Assembly: GCF_033568475.1 (NCBI RefSeq)
Contig: NC_133121.1
Span: 8,618,001 to 8,682,000 of the forward strand
DNA length: 64,000 nt
Reading direction: 5' to 3'
Origin: Henckelia pumila
Taxonomy: Eukaryota > Streptophyta > Magnoliopsida > Lamiales > Gesneriaceae
Shown: one piece after another, positions 49,486 through 62,536 of the stretch
How the letters are laid out: every line of letters begins with the position of its first letter
Numbering within the stretch: the first letter of the stretch is position 1
Made by a program: the position numbers and the translations under genes
Notes under the pieces: model-generated
What the model was told of the DNA's origin: nothing
The model's input: the letters and a program-made list of their open reading frames with translations, nothing else
Databases searched by the model: none

Positions 49486-49985
49486 TAATTCACCCAAATT
49501 ATTTTGGGCAACTTACATGAACATTGAACGCCACTTGCGCCGAGCCGATCCTGGGTCATTTCTTGGCCCACGATATGTTGGGTTCGAGGGATAAGCAAGC
49601 CTATCCCAGTATCATAGTTATGGCGTATTCGGTTACTTATTTCATGGGCTGGAACATACGACCGACCCGGCCCAATTATCAAGTGGACACTATGCACGTT
49701 TTATTGTCTTATGTTTTATCGTTATTAATTATTATTGTTTTTTATGCACCGTTTGTTTTATTTTATTTTTATAGAGTAAAGTCAAATCTTTGCTTGGTGG
49801 AAAGTATACTTACAATGGATAGATGATTGGATACATTTGATAAGTACATAATTTAATTTTACTAAACTTATACGCAATATAAATTTATTTTATTTCATGC
49901 GGGATATAAATTGTAAAATAAAATAATTATGTTACTAGGGGAAGGTCATCTTCTCTCGAGATTAATTGGGAAAATCTCATATGCC
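49486..49985. other. intergenic sequence
   Basis: No gene or clear repeat seen between the MITE copy and the cggtat-rich element. A short ORF at 49524-49826 resembles nothing I know. Confidence 0.45.
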
Positions 49986-50185
49986 TGACTAGGGGTGGTT
50001 CGGTACGGTATATCGCATACCGTACCAAATACCGCATACCGTATCGGAAATTTCGGTCGATACCGTAACGAAAATTTCGGTATACCGAAATTTCGGTATG
50101 ACATAAACTCATACCGATACCGTACCGAATATCGAAATTCGGTACAGTAAATGCGGTATGACGGCATTTCGGTATTTTTTTGCCA
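49986..50185. repeat. cggtat/ataccg-rich element
   Basis: Opens 'gactaggggtggttcggtac', then about 170 bp in which cggtat and its complement ataccg or gtaccg alternate many times. Such 'aggggtggttcggtac' sequences recur in plant genomes as hAT-like non-autonomous elements. The far end is not defined. Confidence 0.55.
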
Positions 50186-50733
50186 TAAGCGTGACTTACC
50201 AAAAGAAAAAAAAAGTATGAATCAAACGTGACATAATATGATTACAACGATAATAAATTAGATTAAACATGGGGATAAAATCAGAAAGATTCAATAATTT
50301 AATATCATTTATTTAGATTTTGAAATATCCAAAAAGCGACGATATGACTATTTAATATATGTCATAGTTAAAAAATATCGAACGTGCGTGAATCTAGCAA
50401 ATTAATTTATTAACACAAATTCTTATTTTTCAAGTTAAATATATAATGGAGACTTTTATGAATTACACAACTTTAATGCTCTTTTATTTACTTTCATTGG
50501 GTATAAAATATTTTTGGTGAAAACAAAGTTGAATAAATTTTATTTTCCAAAAAAGAATAGTAAATGTTTCTTTTTTAAAAATTGGATTGGATGATTAATA
50601 TTTGCACTTTTGCAGGCCATTGGAATGAATGAACCACTAATAAATAAATAATAGATAAATAAAGTAAAAATATAATTTACAAAGAAATCATAAATTGGGA
50701 GAAATCCCGCTGCATCGAAGATGCCGTTTGGTT
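50186..50733. other. AT-rich spacer and distal MET1 promoter
   Basis: No gene seen. The sequence becomes less AT-rich near 50690 as the MET1 promoter begins. Confidence 0.5.
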
Positions 50734-50741
50734 TTTGGCGC
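50734..50741 (+). promoter_or_regulatory. E2F-type site in the MET1 promoter/leader
   Basis: TTTGGCGC fits the E2F consensus TTTSSCGC exactly. In Arabidopsis MET1 is under E2F/RBR control tied to S phase (established knowledge), so this is a plausible functional site. Confidence 0.55.
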
Positions 50742-50744
50742 TCA

Positions 50745-52488
50745 TCCAAATTGCCTAAATTTCCCTATGCTTTTCAAAATCCAGAGGCAAAAAGCCCTAA
50801 TAAAACCCACCAGAAATTAATTTCTGCTTACAGGTGTTGGATTTTGGAACAGGTTCCTCTCTCTCCCACCTGTCGTCTCTTTGACAACCTACTTTTTCCT
50901 GTTTTTTCTAATTTTTTTCATCTTCTATTACAGCTTAGGAAGCAGATTTGTGTGCCCATTGTTTTGGCGAAAAATTGGTGCATTTTGGCCTCTTGTTTGA
51001 TTAGACTCGAGGGATTGAATCAGTAGAGCAAGCAATAGAAGGAGGTCTGGGGTAAGATTTTGGGCATTTATTTTTTGTTGATTGATTTTGGTTTAATTCT
51101 TTTTTGGGCTTGATGATTTCGAGTTCAGCTTTTGATTTGTAAACAATCCATTGAAGATCTCAATCTATCACGCTTTCAATGATTCTGCATTACATTGATA
51201 CCCGAAGATTGCGTTTTTCTTAAATTTTTTTGGAGTCTGATGGTTGAATCATGAATGAGGGCTCTACTTTACTAAATCTATCTTTTTGACTCTTGGACAT
51301 GCTCCCTTAACGCCATCAATTTCCTCTATCTATGTTTGTTTTTTCTTTCTTTTGCCCTTTTAATCGCTGCTGATTTGTCAGAACTTCTATAGAAGAAAAA
51401 AAAAGATATATCATCCATGGGATAGAAACCGAAGTATAAAATCCATCGGAAGCAAGGTTTGCTGGAATTTTTGTGGCGCGAATTTAACGGATCTAGCCGT
51501 GGAGGTTGCCGTTTCAGTTCCAATTTAACGGTCGGCGCGCGCAAATTTTTAAAACAATAATAGGAAAAAAAAAAGAAAATTAGTGAACTATCTGAAAAAA
51601 TGTAAACATTTGTAGTAATTAAAGGGATACATTAATATATAATATATACAACTCTATCATATATCATCTAAAAATATTAAACTAGAAGCTTCAATTTTAC
51701 CTATGTTCCATAGATCAAAGTCTTGTGCAGATTCAGTCCCAACCAAGTAAACAATTGAGGGATTATTCGAGCTGTTTCTGATTGCCGATTTTGGTTTTTC
51801 TTGGTCCTAAAAAGTTTATAAATTTCTGTAAAAATCTTGCAAAATTAGTCTACAAGAATCTATAAAAATCTTTTACAAATTACAACTATGGGGATTTCCA
51901 TGGTTATGTTAATGATTTGCCATAGTTATTTTGTTTCAAACATGTATCAAATTTTTTACTCTGTCAGAATTGCTTTAGTGAACTAATGCAGTATCATTTT
52001 GATAATCACGATTCAATAATAGTTGCCAAAGCTGAGGTTGTTGAGTTGAGTGTAATTATGCCATAATGTTAGACGAACATGCCAAAGTCTGGTAGATATA
52101 AGCGTGGGTGGATATATTCCTACATTTTGCATTTTCACAAGGTTAAATAGGATGAATTATGACAAAGCTTAAATTGTATGAACCAGTATAAAACATAAAA
52201 GACTTAGTTGAAGTGCATTTAATTCGTGGTTCTTTTCCCTGGGAACACAATAGTTGTTTAAACACAGTGATAAGGTAATCCTGTGCGGCTGCATCAGGAC
52301 CAGTGAAAGCAACTTTTGGTTTTTTATGTTCAATTAGTTTCTTTAGAGTTTGAAATGTGAACCAATATTTTTTGTTGCATTGTAATTTGAACTCTTGAAG
52401 TGAACAATTTGAACACATCAAATTTCTAGAATCCTGAGTGCACAACATTGGGCTTTTGATAAATATGTTTGGTGTTGTATACATGCAG
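50745..52488 (+). other. MET1 5' leader with a 1.4-kb leader intron
   Basis: A leader exon ends at 51051 (ctggg|gtaaga), and the intron runs 51052-52488 (acatgcag). The first coding exon starts three bases before the ATG. The intron is T-rich and carries no credible ORF; 51477-51545 is a GC-rich island. Confidence 0.6.
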
Positions 52489-52490
52489 CA

Positions 52491-52900
52491 ATGGCCAAGC
52501 AGACTCAAAAAGGAAGGCATGAGAATCAGTCTGATTCAAGCCAACAAGTTCAACGCCTCAAAAATCCACAATCTAGTAGGAAGTCGACTTCAAGTGAGCT
52601 CATAACTTTATGAATCAGATTTTTGCGTAAAGTTGTTTATTTTAGCACGAATACAAGTAGATGACTGATTTTTAACTTTTAATTGCCAAAAATGTTATTC
52701 ATATTTACAATTTATGGAACTGCTATATTTGCAGTTCAAGAGATGTCTACCTCGTGCAGCCTTAGTTTTAAGCATTAACAAGAAACCAGTATTATCACAT
52801 TTATTTCATTCAAACCCATTTTACTCTTTAAATCTTGATTGATTCTGATGCCAACTTTCTATTCTGTTCATTCACAGCTAAGTCGTTGAAATATTGAATG

Positions 52901-52940
<40 letters not shown>

Positions 52941-55900
52941 TTATTTATTTATTATTTGTGTCCAATATTATTTGTAATTGATCTTGATACAGTTAACATA
53001 AAAAGAACACTAACGAAATCTTTTTCTTCAGATAAAGTAAAAGTGGCAACCGAGCAAAAACAGAGAAAGAGGCTTTCCTCACAAGCCAATGAGGATTCCG
53101 TTGTCTTGCGTAAAATGCCAAAGCGATCTGCTGCTTGTTCAAATTTCAAGGAAAAATTGCTTAACATAACGGAAAAAGACTCCGTAATTGAAACAAAAAA
53201 AGACGTTAGTGTGGAAGATGAGTTGTTGGCACTTCGTCTGACTGTTGGACAAGAAAATGGCAGGCCATGCAGGAGGCTCACGGATTTCATCTTTCATAAT
53301 TCAGATGGGATACCCCAACCTTTTGAAATGTCAGAAGTCGATGATATTTTTATATCTGGTCACATCTTGCCGCTTGATGAAGCTGTTGATAAAGACAAAG
53401 CAAAGGGAATAAGATGTGATGGATTTGGGCGCATTGAAGAATGGTCCATATCTGGCTATGAAGATGGGTTGCCAGTAATATGGATCTCCACAGAGACAGC
53501 TGATTATGATTGTGTTAAACCGTCGGGAAGCTTCAAGAAGTTCTATGACCATTTCTATGCCAAGGCTGTTGCCTGTGTTGAGGTTTACAAGAAATTGTCA
53601 AAATCTTCTGGAGGGGATCCCAATGTAAGCCTTGATGAATTGCTTGCTGGGGTTGTGCGCACAATGAGTGGGATGAAATGCTTCCGTGGTGGTCTATCTA
53701 TAAGGGATTTCATTGTTTCACAGGGAGACTTCATCTACAACCAACTTATAGGTCTGGACCAGTCATCAAAAAGGACTGATAACCTATTTATTGAGCTCCC
53801 TGTACTGTCTGCCTTGAAGGATGAATGCAGCAAGTTAGTAGATCTTGTCCAAGCTCAGCCTGGCTCGTTGCCTGGGAGTCTTAGGATTGGTCCAAAATAT
53901 GGAGATGAAAACAACAAAAGTTTATCTGCTATATCTTGTCCAACGGAAGAAACTGAAGATTCAAAAATGGCAAGGCTATACCAGGATCAGGAGGTCTGGT
54001 GCTCCATGAAGCAGAAGAAAAGACAGGGTTCTGCCTCTTTATCTAGCCAATACTACATTAAGATCAATGAGGATGAAATTGCCCATGACTATCCTTTACC
54101 TGCCTATTATAAGGCGTGTAGTGAAGAAACTGATGAGTATATAATTTTTGATAGTGGTGCTGGTGTATACGATATAAATGACTTGCCTAAAAACAGGCTC
54201 CACAACTGGGCTTTGTACAATTCAGATGCTAGATTGGTTCCATTAGAGCTCCTACCAATGAAACCATGCTCTGAAATTGATGTGACCATATTTGGTTCAG
54301 GAGTAATGACTGTTGATGATGGTTCTGGTTATAATTTTGATGGTGAATGTGCTCATTCTTCTAGTGGTTTTGTGGATTCTGAAATAGAAGGGATACCAGT
54401 TTTCTTGAGCGAGATTAAGGACTGGGTAATTGAGTTTGGATCTGCGATGGTCTCTATTTTCATACGGACTGATATGTCCTGGTACGATTTCTCTCCCCTC
54501 CCAACCCCCCCACCCCTCCCCTTCCAACCATCCATTCCTCTCGTGAATGTAACTCTGTGCGGGGAAAAAAAAATACTAGCATGCATCTGTTAACTATGCA
54601 TCATATTACTTGAACTGAAACAGCAAGCACTTTTGTTGTCATTGGCGTTTGGTTAGAGCACGTGACATAATTGTCCAAGATGTTAGTACCTTAAATAAAT
54701 TATAAAACCCATTAGTACAGTGGATTCATTTTAGAGAAAGCAGCAGCGATACTGTTTTTATTACATGGCAAATTTTAAAACTCATGAAGATTTTGAAACA
54801 CGTGAAGTTTCTTCACTCACAACTGTTATCTTCCTTCAACTCTTCAGGTATAGGCTTGGAAAGCCCTCAAAACAATATGCTGCTTGGTATGAGCGGGTCT
54901 TGAAAACAGTAAGGGTTGCAATTAGCATCCTTGCTATGCTAAAGGACGAGATTAGGTTGGCAAGGCTTCCTTTTAATGATGTTATCAAGAGAGTTTCAGA
55001 TTTCACCAAAGATCATCCTGCCTTTATATCTTCTAATAAGGAAGTGGTGGAAAGATATGTTGTTGTGCATGGTCAGATTATTCTGCAGCACTTTTTAGAA
55101 TTTCCTGACAGGGATATAAAGAAGTGTGCGTTTGTTATTGGCCTCATCAAGAAGATGGAAGAGAGACATCATCGGAAATGGCTAGTCAGCAAGAAGAAGG
55201 TTGTGTTGAGGAATGGGCAAAACTTGAATCCCAGATCTGCAATTGAGCCTGTTGTGTCCAAAAGAAAGCCTATGCAGGCGACGACAACCAGGCTAATCAA
55301 TAGAATCTGGGGTGGTTATTATTCAAATCACTTACCTGAGGAATCAAATGAAGGAATCCTTAGTGACGTAAAAGAGGATGATGAGATTGAAGAGCAAGAG
55401 GAAAATGAGGAGGATGATGCTCTTGAGGAGAAATTGGCAGTTCCAGACAAAAGTCAGATACATGGTTCAGCACAACGGCAAACCAAGTCTTGTTCAGGTA
55501 GCAAGTCAGTAAAGTGGGATGGGAAATCAGCGGGCAAATTACCAACTGGCGAGGCTTTATATAAAAGGGCCACAGTCCATGGATATGAAATTGAAGTTGG
55601 TGGAACTGTCCAAGTTGATGATGTAGTCAATGATCTGGCCATCTGTTTTATTGAGTACATGTTTGAAAAAATTGATGGAGATAAAATGTTTCATGGGAGG
55701 TTGATGCAACAAGGCTGTGAAACTGTGCTTGGAAACACTGCAAATGAAAGGGAGCTATTTTTGACGGAGCACTGTATGAACTTTCAACTAGAGGAAGTCA
55801 AACAGAGTGTACATGTGAAGATTGGATCAACGCCATGGGGTTATCATCATAGAAAGGCAAATGCCGACACTGAAAAAATGAATAGGGCGCGAGCAGAAGA

Positions 55901-58900
55901 AAGGAAGAAAATGGGATTGCCAACTGAATATTACTGCAAAAGTTTGTATTCACCCAAGAGGGGTGCCTTCTTTGCTCTTCCCTGTAAATCGATGGGGCTG
56001 GGGTCTGGCTCTTGTCAAGCATGCAAATCAAAGGAAGCTGACATTGATAATGAGAAATTTATCCTGCATGATTCTATGAATGGTTTTATATACCGAGGAA
56101 ATAAATACTCAATTCTTGATTATGTCTATGTGAGTCCTAGTTACTTTTCAATAGAAAAGGAAGGTGAAATTTTCAAAAGTGGAAGAAATGTTGGATTAAA
56201 GGCCCATGTTATTTGCCAGCTGCTCGAAATTTGCAATCTTAAGAAGTCTGAGCAACATGATGCCAATTCAGTTCAGGTCAAAGTTAGGAGGTTCTTCAGA
56301 CCAGAGGACATATCAGTGACGAAGGCTTACTCTTCAGATATTCGAGAGGTAATTGCTTCATACCACATTTGAAAACCATCATATTTACGCTAATGTCATT
56401 CTTAATTACTTAATCCTTTTATATTTATCATAATCATACTGGAATAAAGATTCATATCAGTACTGAGTGAATTCATCTATACTGAATTTGTTATCTTTTG
56501 ATGGTTTTTGAAATCACCTTTTTCTGGAGCGTTCTTAGCTCTACTACAGTGAGGAAATGCATACTGTACCGGTTGATATGATTGAAGGCAAATGTGTGAT
56601 CAGGAAAAGGAAAGACCTTCAACTTCAAGATGTCCCTTGCACCTTTGACCATGCTTTCTTTTGTGAATGTTTGTATGATCCCTCCAAAGGATCAATCAAG
56701 CAAGTAATATTTTGCTCCTTTTCCCGTTACATTTATTCAAAATTATTGGATGCAAGAAAGTTAAACTGGGTATGTCACCTCCTTATCGACGCTTTTTAAT
56801 AAATGTTCCAATCTACTTCACATGCAGTTGCCATCTCATATTAAAATAAGATATTCATCTGCGAAGCCAAGTGATGATGCTACATACAGAAATAAGGGAA
56901 AATCCAAGGAAGGAGAGGATGACTTAGAAGTTGGCAGACTAAAAGAAGAATCTCAGGGGAATCGCTTGACATCATTAGATATATTTGCTGGCTGTGGTGG
57001 CTTGTCTGAGGGATTGCAGCAATCAGGCACTACTTTCACTTGCTTTTGTTTTTGTGAACATTTTCAAGTTTATAGTTCCTTGCATGTGGAAGCCTCTCAT
57101 TTGGGATCTGATGCATCTGATTTTCCAGGTGTCTCTTTTACTAAATGGGCTATTGAGTACGATGAAGCTGCTGGAGATGCTTTTAAACTCAATCATCCCG
57201 AGGCTTCAGTGTTTGTTAGCAACTGTAATGTAATCTTGAGGTATTTCTTTCATAAGATTTAATATTGTCTCACACACATGTATATACAGATGCTTGTGCA
57301 CAAAGCCACCTCAGACATACCATCAGGCATCAACGGAACAGATACGATATTTACTGAAACCGTTTTATATGCAGGGCTGTGATGCAGAAATGTGGTGACG
57401 CAGACGACTGCATTTCAACCCCCGAGGCCACTGAATTGGCCGCATCATTGAACCAGGAGGATCTTGATAAACTCCCACTGCCAGGGCAAGTTGATTTTAT
57501 AAATGGAGGACCTCCTTGCCAGGTTGGTTAAGCAACCTACTCTTTTCATTGTTTGTTTGAACGATCCACCGTCAGAATTTCAGAATTTCCAAACTAAATG
57601 AATTAACCACGTTGATAAATGTGTATTGTGGGCATAATTTCTCCTGCAGGGTTTTTCTGGAATGAATAGATTCAATCACAGTACCTGGAGTAAAGTTCAA
57701 TGTGAAATGATTTTAGCTTTTTTATCTTTCGCTGACTACTATCGACCAAAGTTTTTCCTTTTGGAGAATGTGCGGAATTTTGTGACTTTCAACCAAGGAC
57801 AGACATTCCGCTTAACTTTAGCTTCCCTTCTTGAGATGGGATATCAGGTACATGCTGTGGCTTTTACTAGGAGTATGAGGTTCTTGATTTAATATATCTG
57901 CTGAAGTATTCATGTGTATTTGTTGATGGATAGGTGAGATTTGGTATCCTTGAAGCTGGTGCATTTGGAGTACCTCAGTCAAGGAAGAGAGCCTTCATAT
58001 GGGCGGCCTCTCCTGAGGAGATGCTTCCTGAGTGGCCAGAGCCAATGCATGTCTTTGCGGTACCAGAATTGAAAATCTCACTGTCAGGAAATTTGTATTA
58101 CTCTGCTGTTAGGAGTACCGCAAGAGGGGCTCCTCTTCGTTCTCTTACTGTTAGAGATACAATTGGAGATCTCCCACCAGTTGGCAATGGTGCATCTAAG
58201 GCAAGCATAGAGGTACTAAGGATGGGAATCATCCAGAACAAAAAAAGTTGTATGATGTAATAGTATTGGTCAGATATTCCGTAGATTATAGGTAACAAAT
58301 TGAGGTCAATTAGCTAATTACATTTTCTCACACCTTGAAATGCAGTATCAAAGTGATCCTATATCATGGTTCCAGAAGAAAATTCGTGGGAACATGGAGG
58401 TATTAAATGATCACATTGCAAAAGAGATGAATGAGCTCAACCTAATTAGGTGTCAGAGGATTCCCAGGCGTCCTGGTGCAGATTGGCGTGATCTTCCAGA
58501 CGAAAAGGTATCATTATAACTAAGCGAGGTTGGATTGGATTGGGTTTTAAATATCCTACTGTATTTTATCTGAAAGTCTTAACTTGTCCTTCATTGCCTT
58601 ACAGGTCAAATTATCTACTGGCCAAGATGTCGATCTGATACCTTGGTGCCTACCAAATACTGCCAAGAGGCACAATCAGTGGAAGGGTCTTTTTGGAAGG
58701 TTGGATTGGGAGGGAAATTTTCCTACTTCCATAACAGACCCTCAGCCAATGGGTAAAGTGGGGATGTGCTTTCATCCCGATCAGGATAGGATTGTCACTG
58801 TTCGTGAATGCTCACGTTCACAGGTAAGACTTCATTTGATGTTGACTCAACCTCATTTATACAAACAAATGCACCAAATTTATGCATGAACACACCATCT

Positions 58901-59292
58901 ATATCAGATAATTCAGTATTTGTTTGATATTATGTTGTTGCTAATCTGTTGATTGTATTATACTTGTGGAGACCAAGATTTAAGGCCTTAAACTGTCGAA
59001 TGGATCTAATTGTATCATGCATATTTCCATACGCTAATTATTGCCTTCTCCTTTCAAAGTCAAAACACTTCCTGGTAGAACATGTGAGATTTCGGTTTCT
59101 AGATTGCGATGAATATGGATATTGTTTCCTAAAACCAGATTGGACTTGTTTATGCAGGGCTTTCCGGACAAGTATAAATTTTCTGGCACTGTTCTTCACA
59201 AGCACAGGCAGATTGGGAATGCTGTTCCACCTCCTCTAGCATATGCACTGGGAAGAAAACTCAAGGAAGCTATTGAGAGAAAGTCTTTGTAG
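52491..59292 (+). CDS. MET1: DNA (cytosine-5)-methyltransferase 1, maintenance type
   Basis: Twelve coding exons: 52491-52593, 53032-54481, 54848-56348, 56539-56703, 56828-57026, 57129-57240, 57375-57522, 57650-57847, 57934-58212, 58346-58507, 58605-58823 and 59158-59292, giving 1556 residues, the family length. This nuclear enzyme copies CG methylation to new DNA strands. Domains are a basic N-terminus, two replication-foci domains (about 96-230 and 375-520), an acidic linker (693-715), two BAH domains (about 755-890 and 928-1070), then the catalytic domain. Motif I is '[10 protein letters not shown]' (about 1120). Motif IV is PPCQ with Cys1225. Motif VI is ENV (Glu near 1265). Motif VIII is 'QSRKRAF', and motif X is 'GNAVPPPLA' near 1532. 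All are intact. The intron at 57027-57128 would be GC-AG. Exon 1 is short and less certain. Confidence 0.95.
52903..52955. repeat. (AT)n followed by (ATTT)n microsatellite in MET1 intron
   Basis: About 33 bp of AT dinucleotide then five ttta units, in the intron after the first coding exon. Confidence 0.9.
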
Positions 59293-61030
59293 CTAAACTT
59301 ATTTGATGTTGATGAGGTCAACCTTTTCCGACTGCGACCTATCCCCTTCCATTCAATTTGCATCAATTTTGTATTCATGTTAATGGTTAACTAGCCATCA
59401 AGATTGGAGAATTGCTTTGGTCAGTCAGAGTCTGGGTTTTATACAAGTCGTTTGGGATTAGTCATTCCCCCATGGACATTACTAGAGAGAGGATGTTTGT
59501 TAATGAACTACTACTGTATTCTAAATTAAGAATTGGATTGTTGCACTAACTTTGATTATATATATTTTGGTTTTATTTATATTTCATCGATATGTTAACG
59601 TCATTATATATATTTTGATTTTGATTTTATTTTTATTTTCATGGTCCAAGGAAAACTTTAATATATCATAAATATCACCGCATCAGCTGTCCAAGGAAAA
59701 AAAAGAACTTAGGCATCGTTTTTTTTACCGTATTACTAATATATGTATAAGTCATCCCATTTTATCTCACGTTCTTCTCATCATATTATTTATCCATATA
59801 TTAACTATTTATTTTACATCAATCAAATTATTAATTATTTATCTCATATCAATCAAATCATTGGATTCAAATTACTATATTACCCTTTATAAATAATATA
59901 AATTTTATTTTATTTATTATTAAAAAGACAAAATAGTCATTTAATATTTTATATAAAATTTAATCAATCAAATCAAATAAACCATAATCTATCAATCAAA
60001 TCCAATATTATTTTAACTATCATTTTTTATTTATTTTTATTGCATTATACTAGTTATCTATATATTACTTATATCATACCTCAAACCAAACGGTGCCTTA
60101 ATGTGTGTAGGGGTGATATGTTGTGTCTGTTTTGTGTCCTATCCATTCAAAAACTTGTGCTTGTTCAGTTCTTAGCACCACTTTGCTTCATGATCTAACT
60201 GAAAAGGTTGTGAAAGTGTCGTGGAAGTATTCTTTTTCAAAATACTGGTAAACAGCACGTGCGATACACGTGATGATATTTTGTTTATATAATATATCTA
60301 TTTATTATTTTTTATAATTATATTTAGTGAGATTTTCACGGCCTCATAATAAAAATAATATAAACTTGAATTATTAATTATGAAAATTAATTGAAATAAT
60401 ACAATAATCATTTTTTTTTTCACTTTTAGTCATGTTAATGGTGAATTTGTATTTTCAATCCTGTAACTTGAATGCTTTTTATTTTTAGTCATATTACGAT
60501 GCATTTTCATTTTTAGTCATGTTACTTGTATGTTGTTTTTATTTTGATCATTTAACTCACATTTTTTTTTTTATTTATAGTCATCTATCTTGTATATTAT
60601 TTTTATTTTTTGTCATTTAACTTGTATTATATCCCTTTATATTTTTATATGATCCTATATATAATGTAAATAAAATGACAAATTTGTTATTTTACAATGG
60701 TAAAACTTTATCATTTTATTAACACTTTTAAATAGATAATAATATATAATAGATAAATATATATAGATAGATAGATTTCACAATGATAAAACTTTACCTT
60801 TTTTATTCACATTTTTAGGTAAATAATAGATTTAATTTATACTCTTATATTAATTTCGTAAATATATATTTTTAACTCTAACTTTTAATATTATTACCGT
60901 AAATTTTAGTTTTTAGTTTTGTTCTTTTCAAGATTCTTATATTTTTTTAATTCTAACTTTTTATATTAATACGTTAAGTTTTAGTTTTTTCTTTTGTTCT
61001 TTTCAAGATTTATTTATCTATTTAATTAAC
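59293..61030. other. AT-rich downstream region
   Basis: MET1 3' UTR, then repeat-like AT-rich sequence. 60420-60620 repeats 'ttttagtcat-ttaacttgtat' wording several times. 'cagcacgtgcgatacacgtg' at 60254 resembles the ends of some non-autonomous elements. No gene. Confidence 0.5.
60641..60830. repeat. dispersed AT-rich unit, also at 61985-62105
   Basis: 'atgtaaataaaatgacaaa' then 'tttcacaatggtaa...cttttattcacacttttag' occurs here, partly again at 60777-60830, and once more at 61985-62105. Confidence 0.65.
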
Positions 61031-61040
61031 TACAACTCAA

Positions 61041-61695
61041 GCATGATAAAAGGAGGTCAATTCGAGCAAATGTATATGAAATGGAGTGAGACACCATTAC
61101 GAAATATTCATTGCGCTTTACAAGCTCTCAAACCTGGTAACGGCATAAACAACAATGACAGATCAATTCCACCTTCTGTTTTGATTTCCAATTCCTTGAG
61201 AATTGAGGTTGATGCAGCCGTGAATGATTCTCAAGGGAAGTATGCCATAGGAGGAGTGGTGCGAAACCGAGAGGGATATATTATGTTAGCTATGGAAAGG
61301 AGATCTCCAAACCAACCTTAGTAACATTGGCGGAACTTTTGGCTATCAAAGGATTCAATTCATTTATGATCGACACATTGTAGTTAAGGAAGTAAACTCG
61401 GATTCTTTTTTGGTGGTGCAAACAATTATCAAACCAGAAGAGGATTTTAGTTACATTGGAGCAATTGCCCCAAATATTAAGGACATGCTAATGGGCAGAA
61501 TTAATATAAATCTAATGCATTTTCGAAGGAATAAGAATATAGTTGCTCATAAACTTGCTATAATTTTTGCTATTTCCTCCCCGGATTCCTTTGTTTGGTC
61601 TCATGAAAGTTTTCGTTTTGGTTGGTAAATCTTGTAAGTGATGACTTCAATTAATTCAATAAAATTACAAGTATTACTTTTCCCAAAAAAAAAAT
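61041..61695 (+). mobile_element. 5'-truncated LINE retroposon
   Basis: A 655-bp insertion ends in a short poly(A) run at 61685-61694. It is flanked by TACAACTCAA at 61031-61040 and 61696-61705, a 10-bp target duplication. It contains only the C-terminal RNase H-like part of the LINE second ORF. Truncation at the 5' end with an A tail is the signature of target-primed reverse transcription. Confidence 0.85.
61043..61628 (+). pseudogene. LINE RNase H-like domain (RVT_3), frameshifted
   Basis: The first frame holds 'IEVDAAVNDSQGKYAIGGVVR'-type wording, the start of plant LINE RNase H. It changes frame between 61320 and 61360, and then continues as 'VVQTIIKPEEDFSYIG' to 'FRRNKNIVAHKLA', the characteristic end. 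Broken. Confidence 0.8.
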
Positions 61696-62376
61696 TACAA
61701 CTCAATTAAGCCACAAACTAAATTTTAGCTTATTCTTATATATTTTTATATTGAAAAACATTACATAAAGTGTAAAATAAATAAAAACAAATTGCGAAAA
61801 AATTAAAAAATGATCCTTTTCAGAAAATAATAATTAAAAAATTAATTATGTAATGGTATTAATGGACGCATTAGTTGCAATTTAATGAATGTGTATAATA
61901 TATTTATGGATATTAATATTTACATATAATATAATAGAAATATTTAATTACTTTTATGTCCTAATTAAAATGTTGTTTTTACTTTATATCTTTATATATT
62001 TTTATATGATCTTACTTATAGTGTAAATAAAATGACAAAGTTTTTATTTCACAATGGTAATCTTTCTCCTTTTATTCACACTTTTAGATAGGTAACGTAA
62101 TAAATTATTAAATATACATGATTTTATTTTAATAATTTCAGTGAAAATATTTTTTATTTGTCAAATATGTATATATTCACTTTATATATCAATTTTTTTC
62201 TTCAAAGAAAAACTTTATATATCAATTTTTATATTTTTAAAGCATTATGTAGAAATTCTTCATACAATTAATCGAAATAATACACAATCTAAAGAATAGA
62301 AAATTTATGGTTAAAATATTTATTATGTTAATTGTTTTAGATTAAAATAATAAAAAAATCTATAAAATAAATATTT

Positions 62377-62536
62377 ATTATCTTTAATAATTTTAATGAA
62401 TAAATATTTTTATTTTTCAACATCTAATCATTTTTATGTTAATCGAAATAATACACAATCTAGTAAAATATTATCTTTAATAATTTTAATGAATAGATAT
62501 TTTTATTTTCCAACATCTAATCGTTTTTATGTTAAT
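62377..62536. repeat. tandem duplication, 93-bp period
   Basis: 'attatctttaataatttta' through 'catctaatcatttttatgtt' recurs with few changes from 62470. The linker 'cgaaataatacacaatcta' also occurs at 62273. Confidence 0.8.
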
